Virus record (IMG/VR): IMGVR_UViG_3300047493_000005
Span: 1 to 36,463 of that record
Source of the DNA: a virus
DNA length: 36,463 bases
Direction: 5' to 3' (one strand)
The notes below the pieces were generated by a model. That model saw only the letters and a program-made list of their open reading frames with translations, was not told the DNA's origin and searched no databases. Position 1 is the first letter of the stretch. Each line of letters starts with the position of its first letter. Below are positions 1 through 9,700 of the stretch, in pieces. The position numbers and the translations under genes are program-made.

Positions 1-200
1 GGTATTTTTCCAATTAAGTTAATACTATTTTCTTCGTGATAACCTATTAAATTAGGCTTTAATTCATTGGGTAAATATTTAATGCCGTCAGTAGAAAATA
101 ACTCTACTTGATGATTTAATTTAAAACTTTTAGCCAATCCCCAACCTACCGAACACCAGCTATGTTGCTTGCCTAAAAACTGTCTCATTAAGATTTTCAT
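1..200 (-). CDS. Glycosyltransferase (GT4-like), N-terminal part only
   Basis: This partial gene runs off the left edge, leaving 66 N-terminal residues. The start ATG is at 200-198, and the frame is open to base 1. The protein begins MKILMRQFLGKQHSW and continues with VGWGLAKSF and HQVELFSTDGI. That is the first beta-strand, a loop, a helix and the second strand (HxVxLFS) expected for the acceptor-binding Rossmann half of a GT-B glycosyltransferase of family 4/1 type. Such enzymes transfer a sugar from an activated donor; the substrate cannot be read from this fragment. An AGGG lies just upstream of the ATG, and a second in-frame ATG at 188 is possible. It follows the tail operon on the same strand across an 84-base gap that holds a promoter-like sequence. 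The catalytic half is outside the window, so the assignment rests on the N-terminal pattern. Confidence 0.62.
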   Translation of the reverse strand, partial: MKILMRQFLGKQHSWCSVGWGLAKSFKLNHQVELFSTDGIKYLPNELKPNLIGYHEENSINLIGKI

Positions 201-243
201 ACCCTGTATATATCAGAGCACGCGCAACTTTTCCGACCCTTTT

Positions 244-271
244 AACATAAGTCCGAAAAATTACGAGTCAA
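244..271 (-). promoter_or_regulatory. Candidate sigma70-type promoter for the glycosyltransferase gene
   Basis: On the minus strand, TTGACT (271-266, five of six matches to the -35 consensus) is followed after 16 bases by TATGTT (249-244, four of six matches to the -10 consensus). The start codon at 200 lies about 37 bases after the expected transcription start. It sits in the only gap between the tail operon and the next gene. In DNA this AT-rich such matches also occur by chance, and no transcript data are available. Confidence 0.33.
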
Positions 272-284
272 GGGCGTTTCTAAT

Positions 285-3200
285 TTATAAAATTGGACCA
301 ATCTTTGCAGCAATTCTATCCAATGCTTCTTGGATAGTTGCAGGAGGAGAGTTATTCCAATTACTACTGGAAGCTGGTTCATAAGGAATATTTTGAGCAT
401 CTTGCCCACCTTCATTAGCTCCGCTAAAGACGCTAATTAAACTTAACATATTTCCAACTTGAGTTGAATCTACAAACAATGGTAAATTATTAAAACCACC
501 TTGTTTTAAAAATACATTAACTTGAACTTTAGTGCTTAAAGTCTGTAAAGTAGGATCTTGATATAAATTGGTAAAGTTTAAGGTTAGTAATCCGGTAGTA
601 TAATCTATATTTACTCCCATTTTACCATCAACAATCACACCATAATAACCATCAGGACTTAAGCCATTAGTATTGGGGCTAAAAGATTGGACGGCAACTG
701 ACAATCTAATTTGATTATTAGTTAATCCATCAGCACTAACGAAAGAGGAATCCGCAAATCTCATAGCTGGAAAACCTAAATTAGTTACGCCAGTATTAAT
801 ACCATTAACTACAGTAGTGGCAATAAAATCTCCCATTATATCAATGGTTCTTTCAGATCCAAATATACCATCAGGTATTTCTAATACTATTGTTCCTACT
901 TCAAAATCTACTTTATAGAAATCTCCGTTTAAAGTTTGTAATTCATTACCAATAATAAGATTGTTAGGAACAAAAAAATTAACTAACCCAGGATCGAATG
1001 GTGGTAATACTGGATATTCAGTAATTTGCACACCTTTTAAAATTGGATTTTCTATAAAACCTGTCTCAGAAGTAAATACCGCTGGAACTAATCTTGAACG
1101 AGAACTACTAACAACTAAAGAAGCGTCCCAAATTAATTCAGGATTAATACTAATTGTTAAAGGATGTCCGGTAGTATTATAAAAAATATAACCAGACAAA
1201 GAATCGTCATTAGCAAAAATATCCGGCACCGGATGAATATTACTATTTCTAATATTAGGATTAATAGAATAATCATCCATACGATCAACAAATGGCTCTA
1301 CTGTTAGTCTAATAATTTGAAAAGTTTTACCAATATTAGTATAAGCATTGGTAGCTGGGGCTGGATAAGTAGGAGTTGGAATAACTACATTTTGTACTCT
1401 ATTAATATAATTATTTAATAGATACCCATCTGTATAATCAATAATAAAATCACTATTGATATCTGCTCTTAACATTTGAGCATAAACATCACCATTTAAA
1501 TATACCTTTTGAATATTTAAAACATTTTCCGTAGCTTCTAAGCCAACGATACTCCAACCACCTAAATTAGCTGAATTATTTAAATTACTTAAAATAACCA
1601 AGTTGTAAGAACTTAATCCTATAATATTAAAAGATACACTAGCGTCTGTGAAATTAGCTAAACTAAAGTTTTCAGGATTTGGTTGAATAATTCCATTATA
1701 ACCATCTGCAATAATTAAATTAGTATTAGGATCAATTAGTTGCCACACTAAATTAGTAGCATAAGCAAATGGTTGAATTAAAGTTTCATATCCATTAGTG
1801 AAAGTTGTTGAACTATAACCATCCAAAGAAGATATAGGTGAGCCATTTAATGTAGGATAACCATCTGCAAAAGTTAAATTATAACTATCAATAGCAATTT
1901 GAGTATTTAAAGGTAAAGACTGATTAAGATTAAAACCAATGAAAGAATTTAAGATATTTAAATCATTAATATCAATTATACCATTGCCATCCACATCTCC
2001 TACAATCATAGTGTCTAATTGAGCACTAGCAATTCTATAATTAAAAGATGGAATTGCTAAATTAGGAATAATTTTAGCATCTATTAAATTACCATTTAAT
2101 AAATTATTAACTAAGTTTTGATATAAAGAACTGTATCTGGGATCGGTAATATCATCAATAATTTTAATTAAAATTTCATTATTAACAATAGTTGCGCTAT
2201 ACAAAGGCGTATTAATAGCAGTGTTAGCTGTATTAAACTGCACATTCATATCAGCAATAGTTCCTAAAATTAGAGGACTTGAAGTTTTCTCTAAATTAGT
2301 TATGTCAATCTCGCCAAGTAATGTAATTTGAGGTTCAAATTGTTGTCTGGAATTAACAGGATTTCCAGTTCTCTGATCTGGAACTGCATCCGAAGCAACT
2401 GTGATAGCTGCTAAAACAGCTGAAAAAACTTGACCATTAGTAAATTGTAAATCTCCAACTATATTATCAATAGTAGCTTGGGTTGTTGGATCGACAATAG
2501 TTTTAGGAATCATTATCCCATTACCAGCATCATATGCTTGACCATCTGAAACCTTAGCTGCATCTGTCCAAACTTTAAACCATAGATTTTCAGATGGAAT
2601 ATCTACCCACAAATTACCGCTGAAAGTCGTAACCCTGGAATTATTGACTAAATTAGCTCCAGCAGAAATTAAAATATCACATTGATTTGCTGCTCCAGAA
2701 CGTTTGATGGTAACGGCACAAAATTGACCTGCTGACATAATATTACCGCTAGCAATAGAAGTGTTGCTAAAAATAAAATCAACGGGTTGTGGAACTGAGT
2801 TTAATACAATACCAGAGTTTTGTAAGGTAGTATAATTATAGCTAATTTGAGCATAAGGAATATTAGATGGAGAATATTCTATAGCTAAATTAGGAACTAA
2901 ATCTGTTGGACAGTCCAAACTTACTTGTAATGGATAAATACTAACTATTAAATCTCCAGTCCAAGTTAAAGATGGTGCAGTTGCTCCTAAGTTTTGAACT
3001 GACAATAATAAAGTTATCTTTTGAATATTATCAGTAGTAGTTTGAAACTTCTCTCCAATTTGAGTGGTGACATCTCCTGAGACTAAAGATAAATTAACTA
3101 GAGGTTGAGTTTGAATATTAAGATTTGCAATATTATATAATGGTAAAGCTGCTTGAATCATTGCTTGAACGGTAGATTGAATAACCGAAGGGTCTAAAAA

Positions 3201-3770
3201 GAAATCCCTCCAAAATAAACTTGGTTGCTGATCTTGGGCCAACATAATAACATCTCGTGATAAAGTCATTGGAGATGCTTCGGCAATAATTAACGTTCCA
3301 CCTAAATTAAATGAAATACTGGGATTGCCAATCAAATCATTAAATAGTAATAATAATACTTGTGCAAAATGTTGTCGGGTAGTTTGAGATTCATTAGTAT
3401 TAAAATATAGTATTTCATAAATTAAATTACTTTGAAAATCTAATCCAATAATACATAATTTAACTTGTCTATTTCCAGCGGCTAAAGAATTAGTTAAAGT
3501 AATTGTTAATTGATTACCTAAATTATTATCAGTAGGTTGATTTTGAGGTAAAATAGGTAATCCATCTAATAAACCATTAAATAAAGAAGAATTAAAAATA
3601 ATATTATTATTTAAAGTATTTGGAAGAATACCATTACCAAAATGATTATTGATTATTGAAGCTTCTATAGTTTCATTAGCAAGTTGTTCGGTAGTTAAAT
3701 CAGTTTGGTCGATTTGTTCTGCATCATAAAATATAGGTCGTTGCACAGAAACTGGAGTTCTCGTAGTCAT
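285..3770 (-). CDS. Distal baseplate/tail fibre protein with split dockerin-like calcium loops (1161 aa)
   Basis: A large, Asn/Thr/Ser-rich, mostly beta-type protein at the end of the tail operon, 26 bases after the LamG protein gene, with an AAGGAA ribosome binding site upstream. Two loops match the type I dockerin calcium motif. The first is at residues 592-607 (GDVDGNGIIDINDLNIL, with D592, D594, N596, D600 and D603). The second is at 770-784 (DINSDFIIDYTDGYLL, with D770, N772, D774, D778 and D781). Each is followed by a short helix-like segment. About 160 residues of beta-type sequence separate them, whereas dockerin loops normally follow each other closely. The C-terminus (ATIQEALDRIAAKI, about 1144-1157) resembles amphipathic helical ends of phage fibre or baseplate proteins. 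Position after J and the LamG protein suggests an outer baseplate or receptor-binding role; this is inference. Five Asp-Gly-Tyr triplets occur. Confidence 0.6.
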   Translation of the reverse strand: MTTRTPVSVQRPIFYDAEQIDQTDLTTEQLANETIEASIINNHFGNGILPNTLNNNIIFNSSLFNGLLDGLPILPQNQPTDNNLGNQLTITLTNSLAAGNRQVKLCIIGLDFQSNLIYEILYFNTNESQTTRQHFAQVLLLLFNDLIGNPSISFNLGGTLIIAEASPMTLSRDVIMLAQDQQPSLFWRDFFLDPSVIQSTVQAMIQAALPLYNIANLNIQTQPLVNLSLVSGDVTTQIGEKFQTTTDNIQKITLLLSVQNLGATAPSLTWTGDLIVSIYPLQVSLDCPTDLVPNLAIEYSPSNIPYAQISYNYTTLQNSGIVLNSVPQPVDFIFSNTSIASGNIMSAGQFCAVTIKRSGAANQCDILISAGANLVNNSRVTTFSGNLWVDIPSENLWFKVWTDAAKVSDGQAYDAGNGIMIPKTIVDPTTQATIDNIVGDLQFTNGQVFSAVLAAITVASDAVPDQRTGNPVNSRQQFEPQITLLGEIDITNLEKTSSPLILGTIADMNVQFNTANTAINTPLYSATIVNNEILIKIIDDITDPRYSSLYQNLVNNLLNGNLIDAKIIPNLAIPSFNYRIASAQLDTMIVGDVDGNGIIDINDLNILNSFIGFNLNQSLPLNTQIAIDSYNLTFADGYPTLNGSPISSLDGYSSTTFTNGYETLIQPFAYATNLVWQLIDPNTNLIIADGYNGIIQPNPENFSLANFTDASVSFNIIGLSSYNLVILSNLNNSANLGGWSIVGLEATENVLNIQKVYLNGDVYAQMLRADINSDFIIDYTDGYLLNNYINRVQNVVIPTPTYPAPATNAYTNIGKTFQIIRLTVEPFVDRMDDYSINPNIRNSNIHPVPDIFANDDSLSGYIFYNTTGHPLTISINPELIWDASLVVSSSRSRLVPAVFTSETGFIENPILKGVQITEYPVLPPFDPGLVNFFVPNNLIIGNELQTLNGDFYKVDFEVGTIVLEIPDGIFGSERTIDIMGDFIATTVVNGINTGVTNLGFPAMRFADSSFVSADGLTNNQIRLSVAVQSFSPNTNGLSPDGYYGVIVDGKMGVNIDYTTGLLTLNFTNLYQDPTLQTLSTKVQVNVFLKQGGFNNLPLFVDSTQVGNMLSLISVFSGANEGGQDAQNIPYEPASSSNWNNSPPATIQEALDRIAAKIGPIL

Positions 3771-3796
3771 TTATTCCTTACCTAAATATAGTAAAA

Positions 3797-6700
3797 TTAG
3801 TTTATATATTTGATATATGGAGTAGAAGTTCCTGGACTTAAGATGTTAATTAAACTTTCTAAAATTTGTTTAATTTGTGGATTACTCGCCACAATTCCAA
3901 AATCATCAAAAACATTTACTGTAAAATCAAAACCTCCAGAACTTCTATCTATCAAAGTAGCAAAATTAGTAATCAAAGCTACTTCAGTATTAAAATCTAA
4001 TAAATAAGTAGTATATAAATCTTGTGTCACCGGAAATACTACACTTAAATTGTTACTATAATTAACATCTATCGGCTCTCCATAAGGAGCATAAATAGGT
4101 CTGGCAATATTACTTATTCTTAAATTATCTAACAAAGTAAAGATTGGATTGGTATTATTATAATCTGATCCAATCCAAAAATTATTAATAGAATCTTTAA
4201 ATACTATACTACTAATTAGATTATATCCGTCTCCAATATTAGAACCAATAACTACAGGAAATTGTCCAGGGGTCTGATCTGGTCCAACATAAACATCAGT
4301 ATATTCATAACCATCAATAAATAATCTCATATTATCAGTACCTACACCGCTATTAACTTGATAACTGGCCTTAATTCTATGCCAAGTATTTTTAGCTAAT
4401 CTTGTCTCAGCTCTAATAACATAATCTATGTTAGAAGCAGTAATACCAAAATTAATATATCCATAAATATCTTTAAATACAGAGATTCTATCTCCCTGTA
4501 ATCCTGCGGGAATATATTTAACTGAAACTAAACAATTTTGTGCTGGTAATTCTTTATTTAATCTAATAACTTGACTATTTAAAGTAGTATTGTTATTATT
4601 AGTAGTTTGATAAATAACTATTACTTCTAAATTAGTCGAAGGCAGAGCTGTGCCCAAATAAATGGTTTTCTTATTACTAGAAATACTACCATTATTAAAA
4701 TAATCAGTTCCAGTGAAATCTCCTACAATTTTAACTGTAATTACTTGTAAAATTGGATTAGATACAGTAATTGTATTAATATTTTGTGGAATAATATCTT
4801 CTTGAATAGCATTTTGTGTATCTATTTCTAATTTACCACCAGCAAAATAATCTACTTTAGGATCGCCATTTGCTAAACTAACACTTAAGATTTTACTTGC
4901 TGGATTATTTAATTTAACAACTACATTACTAACGCTACTTATTTGCTCGACTATAGCCCCATAAGCATCAAAATAAAATCTATCATTAGGATCATTAGCT
5001 GTGTCAAATAACGGACTCATCCAAAACTCAATAGTAGCTTGACTAGTGGTATTCAATATTCCAAGATTGGGAACTAAAATTGGTTTATCTAAAATTACTA
5101 TACTTTGATCAAAATTATCATTTACTGCAAAATCAGATTGAAAATGAATATGATCATTATTAGTAGCAGCATAAAAACTTGCACTATTAGTAAATGGAAA
5201 ATTATCAAAAGTAATTAAAACTAAAGTATTCATATTGGCGGTTGGTACAGTTAAAGAATTAAAATCTTTAGTAACAGATCCAATATTATTAACTACCACT
5301 TCTCCAATTCTGGTATCAGTTAGCATAATAGAATTTAAAGTAAATTGATCCATAATACCATTAACTATATTATTACCATTAAAATCTGTGCCAATATAAA
5401 AATCATTATTTAATGGTTGAAATTTTACACTTAAATAAGTAGCATAATTTAATTGATATGTTCCATTATTTAGATACCATGGCTGACCTGGAGTTGTTTC
5501 AAATGTAAAGAAACCATTTTGTAATCCACTTCTATAATCTGTTGTATTTAATACTTGAAAACTTGTATTACTAAAACTTGGTAAAGTAGTATTAACTATA
5601 ACTGAATGTCGATCACTTAATAATCCAGTAATTAAATAACCAACCGAAGAAACTATCAAATAATTATTAACATCAGCATAACTAAATAAATAATCAGGAT
5701 CAGTGGCCATATTTCCAAAACTAGTTAAATTAGTTCCTGAACCCATAGAATAGCTATATCTAATAACTGGAACTATTTCATTTGATTGGGCTTGCGTAAT
5801 TGGATCAGTTTCTTGAATCTTTATAGCTAAAGCATTTTTAGCAGGATTAATAGTGTTAGTATTTACTTGAACATAATTAATTTCTGTCCATAGTGTTACA
5901 AAGTTTAAAGTTTCATAATTATTAAAAGTAATAGTTTCACTAATAACTGTCATTCCAGACATGCCATTTATTGTAATAGCAGTCGGTGTTGTAAAATTTA
6001 TATTAGTTCCACTAATGGTAGCAGAAATAGTTCTACCAACTGTTGTATTAGATGGTTGAGACATAGTTATATGATTAGAAATAAATTGATTTCCAACAAT
6101 AGTAGAATTAGTTAATCCTACAACAGTATTAGGAAGTAATATTTTAGTAATATTTACTTGATCTAAAGAAATTGGGGCTGGCAATTGTGTCATTAAAACA
6201 TTTTCAACACCATTGCTCCAAATATAACAACTTTGATTTACATTTCTATAATTTAATCCTAAAGTATTTATTAAAATTAAATCATTCTCTAATACACCAT
6301 TGGTAATTGTTAAAATATTATTAAAATACCCATCTTGAGAAATAATATAATCTGGATCCAAAGCTCTAACTCCAGGTAATTCAGTCTCAGTATTAGAATA
6401 AATCTGAAATATTAAACCAGACAAAGAAATAGGCATCTTTGCATTTAAGGTCAAAATATTATTATTTACTGCAATTATTTCATAAGTTAAATTAAAATTA
6501 ACATTGTCTATTCTTAATAAAAACCCAGGTAATACATTGCTGGTAGTAAAATTAGTAGTAGAATTAATTTGATTATTATTAACAATAGTATTTAAAGTTC
6601 CACTAATAAAAGTATGAATAGTAGAAACTGAAATATTAGGAACTACGTTAATATTTGAAGAAACATCAAAAGATGTCTGATTAATAGAAAACTTACCATT

Positions 6701-9700
6701 AGTAATGGAAGAGGGTAGGTTTTGATTAAGAGTTAAAGTTTGCCCATCAATACCTTGTATAATATAACTACCAAATCCTGATTCATTAATATCAATAGAA
6801 TCGCCAACATCTACATTATATTGACTAAAATTAATACTACTACTAACAAAGGGTGTATTAATAGTAGTTGTTAAATCATCTGATCCTACAATATCTCTAT
6901 TACTTAAACCTACTATTTCTTCTGGATTAATTGTTCTAAATTTTTCATTTGGAGAAGATTTTTGTCCATAAGAAATAATATTAGGTACTTCTAAACCATC
7001 AATAAAAAGATGCATTTCATCTCTACTATTAACGGTATTAAGTTTCCAAGAAGCGGCTACCATATGAGCAACTCCAGGAATCCAAGATGAAACATTGGCA
7101 CTTACAGTAGAAGATATTTGATTTTTATCAAATACTCTGAAGTTAATATAACCACTAACATCTTTATAAATAGATAATCTATTAGCATTAATATTTAAAC
7201 CAAAATCTAATAAATAATGTTCTACATCTGCTACAAACGTTAATCCTTCATTAATACCAATATTACCAGCTAATGGAGTTATAGTTAAATTAATTTTATT
7301 AGTTCCACTAAACACACTTAAGTTAGAAGATTTATTAAAAGGTTTATTATCATAAAACTTACCATTGGTAATAATTTCTATTTTATAAATATGATTGGCT
7401 GGATTGATATAACCATCAACTACTTGTACATACCATCTTTGATAAGTTTGAAAAGTATCATAATAAATAAAAATACCATCCTTATTAAGATTGGGTGTGC
7501 CTAAGCCATCGCTCTTATTTAAGGTAAAAATATTATTATTTGGATGATATTCAGAACCACTAATGAATATTTTAGAGGGTTGAATTGGATTGCCATCTTG
7601 TAAAATATTAAAAGTTATTTCTGCATCATTATCTAAACCATTCCATTGTGGAATAATCCAAGTCTCAAAAGTTCCTTCTTCCAAGCGTAAGTTTGAATTA
7701 ACAGGTAAAGTAATGGTTTGACTTGGCGTATTAATTAAAACTCCATTATTAAAATGAGCTGGTAATAATTGAAACTCTCCAGTAGTTTGAATTCCAACAG
7801 GAGTTAGCAAATTACTACCTAATGACCAAACCTGAAATGCTGATTCAATAACTTGTGGTTCAATATGAGTAATAGTTTGAACTATATTTTTAATAGCTGC
7901 AACAGTAGGTCCTTGAATAAAAGAAGACAATGCTGCATATAAAGCATCTCGATATCTTTCTCTATTTAAAGTTAGATCGAAATTAGCTAAATCTGGAACA
8001 TTAACTAAAGTTCCAAAGTTAGCAAGTAAAGCACTTCTTAAAGCGCCAACTTGATAAGAAACATAATATTGGCTACCAGCCGGTAAATTAGTATTTTGTC
8101 TAAAATCTAATTGATTATCTCCATACTCATAGCTTACTAAAATTTCATCAGCTAAATAGTTATAATCAATAAAAAAATCTCCCTTATTATAATCAACAAC
8201 TACTCTGGATAAATTATTGATAGTAAAAGTATAATTAACATTTACCACCTCTCCAGCTGCTGGAGAATTAATTCCAGGTAAAATTAATTTAATAGGACTT
8301 CCAACAACTATAGTTCCTGAATTATTCCAAAGTTGCTGAGAATCAGAAGTTCTAACCATACTAAAATTGTAAGTAATATCCGGTGAAAGATAAGAAAGAT
8401 TTAAGTTAAGTAAAATATAATAATTAGTTCCATCAAATTGAATTGTTTCAAAAGATTGATTGGTAATAGAATTAACATTAATATTAAAGTTATTACTATT
8501 GCTAACATTAACAAAATTTAATGGATATTTGTTATTAAATAAATCATTGTATTCATATACACTTCTTACAAACTTAACAGCATTGCTAACTCCTGGAACA
8601 AATGTTTCATCAACAAACGCTCCTACAGAAGTATTTAACAATTGATAAGGGGATAAAGCAACTCCATTTAATAAAGACTCATCTGAAAAATCTAAATTAG
8701 CTGGAATAATAGAGTTGTTTTCAAAAGAAATATAACTGAACTTTTTATTAACAGGATTTAAGACACTAATTCTATAATAAATATCATTGACACTAATTAA
8801 ATGTGGAAAATTAGGGGTAATATCATTCATTTTATAATTAGCAGTTCCTAAATCTTGAGCCGCTCCTGCTACATAAATAATACCATTAATATAATCTACT
8901 GTATATTCTCCAACACTTAATCTGTTAATATTATTACTAACATTAACATTTTGATTATACCAAATCTCAGAAACAAATACATTACCATTGGTAAAAGTTA
9001 AGCTGCTATTAATTGAACTACCAATACAATCTTGGGTAGAAGAAATAATATTGTTATTTGCTAAATATATGGTTAAAATTGTAATACCATTAATTATACT
9101 TGTAGTATTAACGGTTAATAATTCATTAGTTATTTCTGCAAAAGAAACATTTTCTCCAGTTTCAGATAAAATCCTGGGAGGATTGTTATATCTAAAATAA
9201 ACAGTATTATTATTCCAACGATCTAACAAATATATTTCACCAGAAGTTTGATTATAAATCTGAAATACATCTGTAATTGGTGAGTTTTGAGTAGTTAAAG
9301 CATTTAAAGCTATTAAATTATTATTAATTGGTTCATTAAGAGATTCAATATGTGTGTCAGCATTATAATCAATACCTGGAATTAAAACTTGCTGATAATT
9401 AAAATCAATTATACCAACATTATTAAGTAAATTACCTAAAGGCAAAGCTACGATGCTGGAGGTAGTTAAATCATATACATAATCAATTTCTGAAGTATAA
9501 GTAAATTGATAATAATAACTTGCTAACGGAGGTGAGGGTCCCGTGCCATCATTAGTAAAATCCGCTCCATACACATAAACAGTGCCAGTTAAATAATCTA
9601 CTGCGAATACTCCAGGAGAAGATGGTAAAGCACTTAAACTGAATGGTATTTCTAATAGAAAAGCTGGGTGTGGCATTCCATTAGAATTGGGATTAATTAA

